A stretch of 64,000 bases of DNA from Clostridium sp. UBA4548. GTDB lineage: Bacteria > Bacillota > Clostridia > Clostridiales > Clostridiaceae. The notes beneath the pieces are model-generated. The model saw only the letters and a program-made list of their open reading frames with translations. It was not told where the DNA came from and did not search any database. Both the position numbers and the translations under genes were made by a program. Location of the stretch: positions 18,492 through 82,491 of the forward strand of contig NZ_DGLI01000026.1 of assembly GCF_002387895.1 (NCBI RefSeq). Reading direction: 5' to 3'. Below, one piece after another: positions 51,309 to 60,075 of this stretch; within the stretch, counting starts at the first letter, position 1, and every line of letters starts with the position of its first letter.

Positions 51309-52202
51309 TTATAAATTTATACAATATTTTTTTTCAAGTTTTACAGGATAGTAGGACCTTTTAGCTTTTCTTAATCCTTCTATGCCTAAATCTTGTTCTC
51401 TATTTATATATCCTACTTCGTTCAAATATTTTTCAACAAAGGTCTTATTTGTAAAAGCATATATTCCATTGATATCTTTTCTTCCTTTTTCAAAGTGGAC
51501 TATTGCCATATCCTTATTAACAATTTCTCCCACAGTAAAGGTTGAAATTATATCATCAACATAAACCGCCATACCCCTTAAATTTAATTTATCAGCATTG
51601 TATAAAACTTCTACAATGCCTTTTAACTCATAGGTTAAAAACTTATCTCCAGTAAAGTTTTCCTTATGCCATTGATGAGCTAACTCAATACAATCCTCCA
51701 TTACTCCTGGCTCCGAAAAGTCCTTTACTTCATAGTTATAGTTTTTTACAAAGTAATTATAGTGATTTTTCTTCCCGTGAAGCTTTTTTCCTGACAGTGT
51801 TGCTAGCTTTTCCTTTAGATATATATAATCAAAATTATCTACATCTTCTTCAATGTGAGCATCTTCCCCATATATGTCCTTAAGATCCTCAAGGAAGGAA
51901 TCCTCCACATCTTTAAATAGATATTTCATATTATTTTCTTTTTTATATTCTTTTAGTTCATGAATTAATTCTTTTAAATTCTTCTTACTATATCCAATTG
52001 GCTGCATAAAGTAATAATTATCCTTAAAGTCTTTTTTCTTTATAATTAGAACACCTTTGTGTATGGCATATTGCACATCACAGGCTTCTCTCCAAACCAG
52101 CAAAGTGGTAAAGGAATACTCGCTAGTGATAAAGTTATAATTTTGCAAATATCTATCCAATATTGGCTTATCTTTAATGGTAAGTTTCTTAAATATCATC
52201 AT
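51309..52202 (-). CDS. DUF2156 (LPG synthase C-terminal-like) protein
   Basis: This 297-residue protein is a double-GNAT-fold protein of the DUF2156 family, related to the aminoacyl-transfer part of MprF. Typical blocks are YLQNYNFITSEYSFTTLLVW at the start, KKLHGKKNHYNYFVKNYNYE (~150), and FEKGRKDINGIYAFTNKTFV followed by YINREQDLGIEGLRKAKRSY near the C-terminus. No membrane part is present, so the lipid-aminoacylating role of MprF cannot be assumed. The ATG follows AAGGAGAATTTT. Confidence 0.88.
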   Translation of the reverse strand: MMIFKKLTIKDKPILDRYLQNYNFITSEYSFTTLLVWREACDVQYAIHKGVLIIKKKDFKDNYYFMQPIGYSKKNLKELIHELKEYKKENNMKYLFKDVEDSFLEDLKDIYGEDAHIEEDVDNFDYIYLKEKLATLSGKKLHGKKNHYNYFVKNYNYEVKDFSEPGVMEDCIELAHQWHKENFTGDKFLTYELKGIVEVLYNADKLNLRGMAVYVDDIISTFTVGEIVNKDMAIVHFEKGRKDINGIYAFTNKTFVEKYLNEVGYINREQDLGIEGLRKAKRSYYPVKLEKKYCINL

Positions 52203-52260
52203 AAAATTCTCCTTGTAAACATTAGTCTATTCTTATTTTTATCCTCTTATGACTTTATCT

Positions 52261-52761
52261 TTACCATCCATTATAATGTATTCTTGTCCTATCAAATCTA
52301 TCTTCTGGTGTTTTCTCCTCATCTGGATACCCAATTGGCACTATTGATAAAGGAACCACACTAGTAGGTAATCCTAGAATCTCTTGTATTTTCTTTACTC
52401 TATCAACTATTGGATAAACTCCTAGCCAAACAGCACCAAGTCCCATATCCTGTGCTGCTAGTAATATGTTTTCAGTGGCAGCAGAACAATCTTGTACCCA
52501 ATATCCTTTGAATACTTCTTTTTTCTCATCTCCACAAACTACAATTGCAACATCTGAGTTTAATAACATTTTAGAGTAAGGATGTACTTCAGTTATATTC
52601 TTCATTATTTCCTTGTCTCTTAATACCACAAACTCCCAAGGCTGCTCATTTCCTGCTGATGGTGCAGCCATAGCTGCTTTTAATAGGTCTTCTACAATTT
52701 CATCACTTACTTTTAAGTCTTTATATTTTCTTATACTTCTTCTTTTTAATATTGAATCCAT
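52261..52761 (-). CDS. Nitroreductase family protein
   Basis: This 166-residue flavoprotein opens MDSILKRRSIRKYKDLKVSD (RRSxRKY, FMN phosphate contact), followed by AAPSAGNEQPWEFVVL (~35-50) and GLGAVWLGVYPI (~115); GYPDEEKTPEDRFDRTRIHY ends the protein. It is of the short NfsA/NfnB-like clostridial type that reduces nitro or quinone compounds with NAD(P)H. It lies about 60 bases upstream of the DUF2156 gene. The ribosome binding site is TTAGGAGGTATTTTT. Confidence 0.9.
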   Translation of the reverse strand: MDSILKRRSIRKYKDLKVSDEIVEDLLKAAMAAPSAGNEQPWEFVVLRDKEIMKNITEVHPYSKMLLNSDVAIVVCGDEKKEVFKGYWVQDCSAATENILLAAQDMGLGAVWLGVYPIVDRVKKIQEILGLPTSVVPLSIVPIGYPDEEKTPEDRFDRTRIHYNGW

Positions 52762-53094
52762 AAAAATACCTCCTAATTTGGTATATTACATTATATTATT
52801 ATAGAAAAATAGTTTCAATGCCACAAGTACGCACTATTTTGTATCATAGTATCCAAAAGGATACTGTAATAGATAAATTTATAGAACTTTATGTAATTCC
52901 TCACTTCCTATAATATGCAGCACTAAAAAAAAATCTACACTGCCTCCTAGTTACTTTGTAACTAACATATTAAGGATTAAAACATTGTATTTTTGACACC
53001 GTTACCATGTTTACGATTAACTTGAAGAAGATTTTAGCAGAGAACACTGCATAATAGTGAATCTTTATTATTTTTGACCATCCTTTTTGCATAT
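52762..53094. other. Divergent spacer with operator-like hairpin
   Basis: AGTATCC-AAAA-GGATACT (52848-52865) is a perfect inverted repeat about 90 bases upstream of the nitroreductase start; a MarR/HxlR- or TetR-type operator is possible. Otherwise no gene is seen. Confidence 0.45.
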
Positions 53095-53123
53095 TTGATT
53101 AATTAAATCAATAAGTCTATAAT
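53095..53123 (+). promoter_or_regulatory. Promoter of the ClC gene
   Basis: TTGATT (53095-53100), a 17-base spacer and a perfect TATAAT (53118-53123), about 35 bases before the ClC start. Confidence 0.7.
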
Positions 53124-53159
53124 AAACATGTATACAATATTTAGTAAGGGGGATGCGTA

Positions 53160-54740
53160 ATGGATAATAGTAATAAGAATCAAACCCATACCGCATTATC
53201 ACATTGGCATAACTTTAGACTTAAGCTTTTATTACAAGGAATTGTTGTAGGTATTTTTTCTGGGTTTCTAATAGTACTCTATAGGATTGTTCTAGAAAGA
53301 GCCGAAGAACTAAGACATTTCATCTTAAACCTTGATATTTCAAAGTATAAACTTATGCCTCTATGGTTTCTATTTTTAATAATCTCAGCATATATTGTTG
53401 GTTTGTTAATAAAAACGGAGCCTTTAATCAGTGGAAGTGGAATTCCTCAGGTGGAAGGGGTACTTCTTAGAAAAATTAACATGAATTGGTTATCTGTAAT
53501 TATAAAAAAATTTATTGGTGGAGTCATTTCTATAGGAGCTGGTTTATCCTTAGGTAGAGAAGGTCCTTCTATACAGCTTGGAGCTGCAATGGGACAAGGT
53601 GTTAGTAGAATTTTTAAAAGAATACAAATTGAAGAAAAATACTTAATTACTAGTGGGGCTTCCGCTGGACTGGCTGCTGCCTTTAATGCACCTTTAGCAG
53701 GAGTAATGTTTGCTCTTGAAGAGGTCCACAAACATTTTTCTCCTCTCATCTTATTATCAGCAATGTCTGCCTCCTTAACAGCAGATTTTATTTCAAAACA
53801 TTTTTTTGGTCTTAAACCTGTTTTTAATTTTGAGAATGTAGTAGCTCTGCCTCTTGAAAGTTATGGCTACATTATAATATTAGGAATTATTGTGGGTATC
53901 TTCGGTGCCCTATATAATAAGTGCCTTTTAAAAACTCAAGATATTTATGGTAAGCAAAAGTGGCTTTCAGTTAGGTTTAGACCTATGATTCCATTTTTAA
54001 TTGCTGGAGTGTTAAGCCTAATTCTTCCTCAAGTCCTAGGAGGAGGCCATTCATTGATAGAATTGATGATTGAAGGTAGTTTTACTCTCAAAGTCCTTTT
54101 TGTAATTCTTATAGTTAAGTTTATTTTTTCTATGATAAGTTATGGTTCGGGAGCACCTGGAGGAATATTTTTCCCTTTATTAGTGTTAGGAGCATTAACT
54201 GGTGCAATTTATGGAAATATATTAGTGGACTTTTTCAATTTTAATCCTCAATATATTAACAACTTTATAATTCTAGCTATGGCAGGATATTTTACAGCTA
54301 TTGTCAGAGCTCCTATTACAGGTAGTATTTTAATTACAGAAATGACTGGTTCATTTTCTCACTTGCTTTCTTTAAGTCTTATATCTCTAGTAGCCTATGC
54401 CACTGCTGATTTACTAAAGTCTGAGCCTATATATGAATCTTTACTAGAAAGACTTTTAAAAAACAATGGTACTTACGAGTTCACTGAGCATAGTAATAAT
54501 AAAGTTATATTAGAAGTCCCAGTTTGCTTAGATTCTGAAATAGATGGAAAAGAAATTAAGGAAATTAAATTACCAAATAGTTGTTTACTCGTTTGTGTTC
54601 AACGGGGTGCTAAAGAGCTCATTCCAAAAGGTAATACCACCCTTCACTCTGGAGACTATCTTAACGTGTTAGTAGATGAAAATAATGCTGCGGCAACCAA
54701 GGAAGAACTTCTAAAAATAGGTGGTAAACCAAGGTTGTAG
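53160..54740 (+). CDS. clcA: ClC-type chloride channel/antiporter with TrkA_C domain
   Basis: This 526-residue protein contains a ClC core (~20-430) and a C-terminal TrkA_C-like domain (~450-520). The selectivity motifs are GSGIPQVEG (~95), GREGPSIQLGA (~133-143, with the gating Glu) and GGIFFPLLVLGA (~330). The internal-gate Glu is in FALEEVHKHFSP, consistent with a H+/Cl- antiporter. Such proteins in anaerobes handle chloride and acid stress; a fluoride-specific class is excluded by the GREGP motif. The ribosome binding site is AAGGGGGATGCGTA. Confidence 0.93.
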   Translation: MDNSNKNQTHTALSHWHNFRLKLLLQGIVVGIFSGFLIVLYRIVLERAEELRHFILNLDISKYKLMPLWFLFLIISAYIVGLLIKTEPLISGSGIPQVEGVLLRKINMNWLSVIIKKFIGGVISIGAGLSLGREGPSIQLGAAMGQGVSRIFKRIQIEEKYLITSGASAGLAAAFNAPLAGVMFALEEVHKHFSPLILLSAMSASLTADFISKHFFGLKPVFNFENVVALPLESYGYIIILGIIVGIFGALYNKCLLKTQDIYGKQKWLSVRFRPMIPFLIAGVLSLILPQVLGGGHSLIELMIEGSFTLKVLFVILIVKFIFSMISYGSGAPGGIFFPLLVLGALTGAIYGNILVDFFNFNPQYINNFIILAMAGYFTAIVRAPITGSILITEMTGSFSHLLSLSLISLVAYATADLLKSEPIYESLLERLLKNNGTYEFTEHSNNKVILEVPVCLDSEIDGKEIKEIKLPNSCLLVCVQRGAKELIPKGNTTLHSGDYLNVLVDENNAAATKEELLKIGGKPRL

Positions 54741-54751
54741 TTATAAATAAT

Positions 54752-54785
54752 CACCCCCTGTTTCTATACTTTCCTAGAAGCAGGG
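54752..54785. terminator. Strong GC-rich hairpin after ClC gene
   Basis: TCACCCCCTGTTTCTA pairs with TAGAAGCAGGGGGTGA (about 15 bp, one G-U) around a short loop. There is little T-tract on either side, so it may stabilise the mRNA end or act as a factor-dependent terminator. Confidence 0.7.
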
Positions 54786-54880
54786 GGTGAAATCTATGAT
54801 TTAGTACATTTATATTTATGTTAATACTCCTAAACTTTTCTTATATGTTATATAGAAGCAATTACAGTAAAGCCTAATTT

Positions 54881-57031
54881 TTAATGGCTCACTACACAGT
54901 TTCTCCCCTTATTTTTACCTTCATAAAGAGCCTTATCTGCATCGTTAATTGTGGAATCTACACCTAGGTTCTCATTATACTCTGAAACTCCAAAGGTAAC
55001 GGTAAGTTTAATTCTTTTTTTTTCATAATTAAAGTTACTACCCTCTATTTTCTCTCTAATAAATTCACAAATTAAAACTGCTTCCTCCTCATTTGTGTCA
55101 GGTAAGAGCATAAGAAACTCCTCCCCTCCCCATCTAGATAAAACATCTTGCTTTCTTATATTAGCCTTTAATATTTTTGATAGCTTTACAAGAATATGAT
55201 CCCCACAATTGTGTCCATACTTATCGTTGATGCTTTTAAAATAGTCAATATCTATGATAACAATAGAAAAGGTTCTTTTAACATCTTTATACGCAACAGC
55301 TTCCTCTTCAATTTTACTCATAATATAGCGCCTATTATAAATTCCAGTCAATACATCAGTTTTAGAAATGGCCTCTAATTCATTGGTTTTAACCCTAAGC
55401 TCCTCAGATTTTTGCGAGTTATTTAAGGCTATAGCAATATAGGAAGCTAAAGCTTTGATCATTCCAATAGACCTATCTGAATATGCATTATTTTTGTAAC
55501 TTTGCACCGTCATGGCACCAACTATTTTGTCCTCAGTAATCAGTGGATAATAGATTATAGACTTACATTTGAACTTATTCTCAGTAGCTCCAACCCTAAG
55601 CTGTTGTTTATTATCCAGAATCATGTCATTAATACAGATTTCTTTCTTTTCTCGTATGCATTTTGCCGCGTAACTTTTTTCGTTGTCAATCATAACTTGG
55701 TGCAAAGGTAATCTCTTCCCTTGTTCTATGAGGATTTTAAAATCTATACTTCCCTGCTCTTTATTATATAAACAAATGCCGAAAACATCTGCAGCCATGA
55801 GCTTATTTATATTTTTATAAACCATGTTAAGAACTTTTTTAATATCTAATGTAGCAGTTATTTTTTGACCAATTTCCCCAATAATTTTAATATCTTCATA
55901 GGATGCAGCAAGAGCATTAGCCTTTAATGTAGTTTCCTCAGCTTTTCTTTTTAATTCTTCTGTTTTTAATCTTTGAATTTCAGCATCCTTTTGAGCCTTT
56001 TCAACCTTAAACTCAGTCATATGTTGAACAAGTTTATCATTTAATTCTGTAGTTTTTATTTTCTCATTCAATTCATTAAAAAGCTTAAGATAATTAAAGG
56101 CTAACTTATAGTCCCTTTTCTTTTCATAAGTTTCTGCTAAAGTCATATAGATATCTTTTAAAAGCCCATTGGCATTTATTTTTTTCGCTTCTTTCATAGC
56201 ACTTTTTAAATACTTAATACTTTCTTCATTATTATTTTGCTTTAAATAAGTAACTCCTATTTCATTAAGCATATCTATTTCAGCATATTTCTTATTGCTT
56301 TCTTGATATAATGAAAGTGCAATTTGGTAATTTTCCAATGCCTTTGAAAGCTGATTCATTTCTTTATATATAACCCCAAGAATACTATAATATTGAGCAA
56401 AATCATGCTTTTCCGCATGATTTGTCTCGAGAATAGAAAAGGCTTGTTCACAGTATTTTTGAGCTGTTTCAGTATCTTTTTTTCTTAAATACATATTGGC
56501 TATATTGAAAAGAAGTAAACTTTGGAAGCTATATTCTGTTTTCTTAACTATTTTTATGGCCTCTTGGAAAAATTCTAGAGCTTCATCAGCTTGACCTGAG
56601 TTATCATATACCACACCTATATTATTTAAAATAAATGGATCTATCTCTTGATTGTTTTCCTTCATCAGTTCAAGTGCTCTTAAATAAGATTTTAATCCTA
56701 CCTCAAGGTTTCCTGAATCTGTATATAAATATCCCAACACATAGCTAGCATTTATTTGACCTTGTACAAAACCTAAGCTTATTGCTAGCTCATTTCCTTC
56801 ACTAGCTAACTGCAGTGCTTCAGCATACTTACCCTGCATACTATTATATCTAGCCAGCAAAATCGTGCTTAAAGCAATGCCCTCTTCATATTTAAGCTTT
56901 CTTGATAACTTTTCTGCTTTTTTAACAATATTTAAGGCTTCTTTTACATCGGTCCGAATTAAGTCCCAAGCTCTACTAAGTAATAAGTCAATTTCTTTTT
57001 CTACTTTCTCATTGTAATTGTTTCTCACCAC
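54881..57031 (-). CDS. TPR-GAF-GGDEF diguanylate cyclase
   Basis: This soluble protein of about 716 residues has about eight TPR units (20-330, e.g. ALQLASEGNELAISLGFVQG and the NIGVVYDNSGQADEALEFF type). A coiled coil follows (335-385), then a GAF domain (390-540, with VFGICLYNKEQGSIDFKI) and a GGDEF domain (550-716) with RWGGEEFLMLL (~635). The I-site RxxD upstream is RKQD. The TPR part probably senses a protein or peptide partner. GTG at 57031 or 57028 is five to eight bases after GGAGG. Confidence 0.9.
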   Translation of the reverse strand: MVRNNYNEKVEKEIDLLLSRAWDLIRTDVKEALNIVKKAEKLSRKLKYEEGIALSTILLARYNSMQGKYAEALQLASEGNELAISLGFVQGQINASYVLGYLYTDSGNLEVGLKSYLRALELMKENNQEIDPFILNNIGVVYDNSGQADEALEFFQEAIKIVKKTEYSFQSLLLFNIANMYLRKKDTETAQKYCEQAFSILETNHAEKHDFAQYYSILGVIYKEMNQLSKALENYQIALSLYQESNKKYAEIDMLNEIGVTYLKQNNNEESIKYLKSAMKEAKKINANGLLKDIYMTLAETYEKKRDYKLAFNYLKLFNELNEKIKTTELNDKLVQHMTEFKVEKAQKDAEIQRLKTEELKRKAEETTLKANALAASYEDIKIIGEIGQKITATLDIKKVLNMVYKNINKLMAADVFGICLYNKEQGSIDFKILIEQGKRLPLHQVMIDNEKSYAAKCIREKKEICINDMILDNKQQLRVGATENKFKCKSIIYYPLITEDKIVGAMTVQSYKNNAYSDRSIGMIKALASYIAIALNNSQKSEELRVKTNELEAISKTDVLTGIYNRRYIMSKIEEEAVAYKDVKRTFSIVIIDIDYFKSINDKYGHNCGDHILVKLSKILKANIRKQDVLSRWGGEEFLMLLPDTNEEEAVLICEFIREKIEGSNFNYEKKRIKLTVTFGVSEYNENLGVDSTINDADKALYEGKNKGRNCVVSH

Positions 57032-57169
57032 AATTACCTCCACTAGACATTCAACAATGTTTATTAATATTTAATAATACCACAAAGTTCCCAATTTGTC
57101 TAAATAAACTAGTTTATAAAGTCAGAAAATTGTATCTAATCAACCTGTGTGTATTTTTCTAAAAAGTAT

Positions 57170-57790
57170 CTAAAATTTCATTATTCCTCTAAACAAACTG
57201 CACATGCCAAACACTGCTATAGAGGCTCCAATAATTTTATTTATTATACAAAATATCTCTATCTTAAAATTTCTTTTTGAACTATCAATTAATTTTGACA
57301 CTGATATCCATAGGATTGTAGAACCAATGAATATAGATAATACAAATAACATATTTTTTCCTACTTCTAAAGTGTTTATTTTTAACCCAATTTTCGTAAA
57401 AATTGTAAGGAAAACTAGAAATGTCATTGGATTTGAAAGTCCCAGTAAAAAGTTAGAAATCCCTGGATGTATAATGAATTTTCTTTTCTCATCTACTATA
57501 GCCTTGTCCTTAAGTGCATTCATAAAAATATTTAATCCAAGGACTAAAAATAATGCTCCTATTGCATTATTAATTAAGTATTTGTGTTTATGTATAATAT
57601 CATCGATAAAGCTAATACCAAATACTGCACATAAGGAATACACTACATCAGATGCCGCTGCTCCAACTCCAGAAAAAAAACCGCTTTTCCAGCCATTATT
57701 TATAGTTCTTTGAATGGCTATAATTCCAAGTGGTCCTATAGGAAAGGAAACAATCATTCCTATTATCAAACCCTTAAATATCATGTTCAA
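57170..57790 (-). CDS. LysE/RhtB family exporter
   Basis: This protein of about 206 residues has six predicted membrane helices. The LysE hallmark GMIVSFPIGPLGIIAIQRTI opens the protein (conserved PxGP), followed by GFFSGVGAAASDVVYSL and a central GISNFLLGLSNPMTFLVFL. Members export amino acids or small molecules. The best start is TTG at 57790, six bases after GGGGGGAATAAA; ATG at 57784 is an alternative. It stands alone, divergent from the mgtE locus. Confidence 0.82.
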   Translation of the reverse strand: MNMIFKGLIIGMIVSFPIGPLGIIAIQRTINNGWKSGFFSGVGAAASDVVYSLCAVFGISFIDDIIHKHKYLINNAIGALFLVLGLNIFMNALKDKAIVDEKRKFIIHPGISNFLLGLSNPMTFLVFLTIFTKIGLKINTLEVGKNMLFVLSIFIGSTILWISVSKLIDSSKRNFKIEIFCIINKIIGASIAVFGMCSLFRGIMKF

Positions 57791-58022
57791 TTTATTCCCC
57801 CCTAAAGATTCCCTTATAATACTAAATATTATAAAGATACCACTAATAACTTTAATCGCTATTAACATATATATCATATGTTTAATCTATATAACAGTAC
57901 TTTCTTAAATTTATTTATATCCTATTTAGTTTCGATTATAAAATATATGATATTAGTAGAATAATTATAATCACTAAACTATTCTCTACCTAAAGTAATA
58001 ACCTTACACCAGACTCTAGACC

Positions 58023-58051
58023 TTGACATATTATACTATTAGATTTATTAT
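58023..58051 (+). promoter_or_regulatory. Promoter of the M-box/mgtE transcript
   Basis: TTGACA (58023-58028), a 17-base spacer and TATTAT (58046-58051), placing the start about 10 to 20 bases before the M-box. Confidence 0.8.
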
Positions 58052-58069
58052 TTTATATATAATTAAATA

Positions 58070-58231
58070 ATCTCGGTAGGTGAGGTTACTACAAGGATAC
58101 GGATTGCTGCCGTAAAAGAATGGAAACATTCTTAACTGGTTAGCAGGTTTTGCCGAACAAAGAAGGCTTAATCTAATGCAATTACATTGCCTTGCAGAGC
58201 TAAAACTTGAACGAGAAAGTATTGATCAAAT
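58070..58231 (+). promoter_or_regulatory. M-box (ykoK) magnesium riboswitch
   Basis: Conserved M-box blocks appear in order: CTCGGTAGGTGAGGTT (58072), GGATACGGATTGCTGCCG (58094), TTAGCAGG and TTTTGCCGAACAAAGAAGG (58140-58166), and the closing GCAGAGCTAAAACTTGAACG (58195-58214). The aptamer binds several Mg2+ ions; Mg2+ favours the following terminator and so lowers mgtE expression when magnesium is high. Confidence 0.93.
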
Positions 58232-58270
58232 ACCTTCGTTATCTTCAAGTTTACGGAGGTTTTTTATTTT
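58232..58270 (+). terminator. M-box regulatory terminator
   Basis: ACCTTCGT pairs with ACGGAGGT (8 bp with G-U wobble) around an AT loop, followed by TTTTTATTTTG. This is the expression-platform terminator of the M-box. Confidence 0.85.
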
Positions 58271-58291
58271 GATTTTCGGAGGTGAAAAAGA

Positions 58292-58405
58292 ATGGACTCA
58301 GCCGGTAGTAGTTTGGATGGAACGGACAATTTTATATGGTTAAATAGTACTTTTCATTTGAAGGCAAGCTCTGTTCTTTTTTACATCTTGAAGCCACCTA
58401 ACTAA
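58292..58405 (+). CDS. 37-residue leader ORF between the M-box and mgtE
   Basis: ATG 58292 is placed seven bases after a strong GGAGGTG. The frame reads MDSAGSSLDGTDNFIWLNST and FHLKASSVLFYILKPPN before TAA, so it ends with a Lys-Pro-Pro-Asn. Short, Pro-containing leaders before Mg2+ transporter genes (MgtL in enterobacteria) act as ribosome-stalling sensors; a similar role here is inference. It lies after the M-box terminator and before a second terminator, which fits an attenuation device. I know no homologue. Confidence 0.55.
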   Translation: MDSAGSSLDGTDNFIWLNSTFHLKASSVLFYILKPPN

Positions 58406-58477
58406 ATTGTTTCTATTAATCATATAATTGCTGTCCTCATTTATTCTTAACTATGAGATTCCCCTTATACTGGCCGT

Positions 58478-58514
58478 AAAATAAAGGCTTCCATTGCAAT
58501 GAAGTTTTTATTTT
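58478..58514 (+). terminator. Second terminator-like hairpin before mgtE
   Basis: AAAATAAA pairs with TTTATTTT and CTTC-ATTG with CAAT-GAAG inside, followed by a T-rich stretch. It lies between the leader ORF stop and the mgtE start, so transcription must read past it to reach mgtE. Confidence 0.7.
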
Positions 58515-58632
58515 AACTCTTAAATTCTCCTTTTTCCTAAACCACAAGGTGAAGGTGTTAGGGAATTTATTACAGTACAGAATTCTTATATTTAGATTAT
58601 CTAAATGTATATTTAAGAGGCGGTGATTAAAA

Positions 58633-59970
58633 ATGAATAAAGTAGAAACTTTAATCCATGTTTTATCAAAGGATAACTATGAGCTTCTATCAGAGTTTCT
58701 CTATGACGCTCATCCTATCGATGTTGCTTTTCTTTTAGAGGAATTAGATGATGAAAACTTAGTGAAGTTTAATTCTTTAGTAAACAGCCAGCTTATGGCT
58801 AAGTTTTTTGAGCAATCAACTATAGAACTTCAAGTAAGGTTAATTAAACTTATTGATTTTCAATCAATAGTAAATATTTTCTCATTTATGTCAAAGGATG
58901 ATGTTGCCGATATTCTTGGGGGTCTACCAATAAAAATGAGAAAAGCTTTGCTTAAAATCATGAAAAAAAGTGATACTATAAAGCTAGAGGAATTACTAGG
59001 TTATGCTGAAGATAGTGCTGGTGGTATTATGACAACAGAATATATATCCCTTCGAAGAGATTTAACCACCTCAGAGGCTTTAAGTAAAATTAAAAATATA
59101 GGTCCTAAAACAGAAATAATCGAAACAATTTTTATAACAAATCAAAAAAAAGAGCTAGTTGGAACTGTTGATTTAAGAGATATATTAATTTCTCCTGAAA
59201 ATAAACTACTTGAAGAGATAATGAGAGAAAATATTATTTATGTATATCCTGACATAGATCAAGAACACGTTGCTTTGCTAGTTTCAAAATATGATCTAAA
59301 GGCAATTCCTGTTGTAAATCACAGAAAAAGTCTCTTAGGAATTATTACTGTAGATGACATTATTGATGTTATCGTTGAAGAACAGACAGAAGACATGCTT
59401 CATTTAAGTGGTGTTAGTAAAGAGGAAAGAGTAGATAGCACTCTTTTAACCTCTGTAAGAAAAAGACTTCCTTGGTTATTTATAAACTTAATTACAGCAT
59501 TTTTAGCTTCTTTTACAGTAGGCTTATTTGAAGATGTTATAGCTCAGGTGGTAGCACTAGCCGCTGCTATGCCTATTGTTGCAGGAATGGGCGGAAACGC
59601 AGGCACTCAATCCTTATCTGTAGTTATTAGAAGTATTGCCCTAGGTGAAGTTGATTTAAAAAGTAATTGGAAGCTCATCTTTAAAGAGGTTTTTCTCGGT
59701 ATGATAAATGGAGCAGCTACAGGTTTAGTGACTGGATTTATATTATATTTAAAGTATGGAAATCCATATCTTGCCCTTATTATTTTTATTGCTATGATTG
59801 GAAATTTAGTTATAGCGGGTTTCTTTGGTTTTTTAATTCCTCTTGTTTTAAAAATGTTAGGTATAGACCCTGCACTAGCATCCTCCATATTCCTAACAAC
59901 TGCAACAGATGTATGCGGATTCTTTCTTTTTCTTGGGTTAGCTAAAAACTTTTTGAAATTTTTAATATAG
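58633..59970 (+). CDS. mgtE: Magnesium transporter MgtE
   Basis: This 445-residue MgtE Mg2+ channel/transporter has an N-terminal helical MgtE_N domain (20-125), a CBS pair (130-250, including SAGGIMTTEYI and VTVDDIIDVI-like ends), and five C-terminal membrane helices (285-440). These hold PIVAGMGGNAGTQSLSVVIR, with the pore NAG motif, and DPALASSIFLTTATDVCGFF with the pore Asp. It forms homodimers closed by cytosolic Mg2+. Expression is governed by the M-box and possibly the leader ORF. The ribosome binding site is AAGAGGCGGTGATTAAAA. A strong terminator follows. Confidence 0.95.
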   Translation: MNKVETLIHVLSKDNYELLSEFLYDAHPIDVAFLLEELDDENLVKFNSLVNSQLMAKFFEQSTIELQVRLIKLIDFQSIVNIFSFMSKDDVADILGGLPIKMRKALLKIMKKSDTIKLEELLGYAEDSAGGIMTTEYISLRRDLTTSEALSKIKNIGPKTEIIETIFITNQKKELVGTVDLRDILISPENKLLEEIMRENIIYVYPDIDQEHVALLVSKYDLKAIPVVNHRKSLLGIITVDDIIDVIVEEQTEDMLHLSGVSKEERVDSTLLTSVRKRLPWLFINLITAFLASFTVGLFEDVIAQVVALAAAMPIVAGMGGNAGTQSLSVVIRSIALGEVDLKSNWKLIFKEVFLGMINGAATGLVTGFILYLKYGNPYLALIIFIAMIGNLVIAGFFGFLIPLVLKMLGIDPALASSIFLTTATDVCGFFLFLGLAKNFLKFLI

Positions 59971-59972
59971 AT

Positions 59973-60016
59973 AACAAAACTCCTAGGTATCTCATTATTA
60001 ACCTAGGAGTTTTGTT
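59973..60016. terminator. Bidirectional terminator between mgtE and ftsH
   Basis: Perfect 16-bp arms AACAAAACTCCTAGGT / ACCTAGGAGTTTTGTT around a 12-base loop. It ends both converging genes. Confidence 0.92.
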
Positions 60017-60075
60017 CTTCTCTAAATAGCTTTATTATAACCTTAACAACTTTCTTATCATATGTCCTTTACTTG

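Noticed and set aside
57204..57713. 169-codon open frame on the plus strand antisense to the LysE-type gene
   Set aside because: It lacks a usable ribosome binding site, its composition mirrors the complementary strand, and the opposite frame gives a clear six-helix LysE protein.
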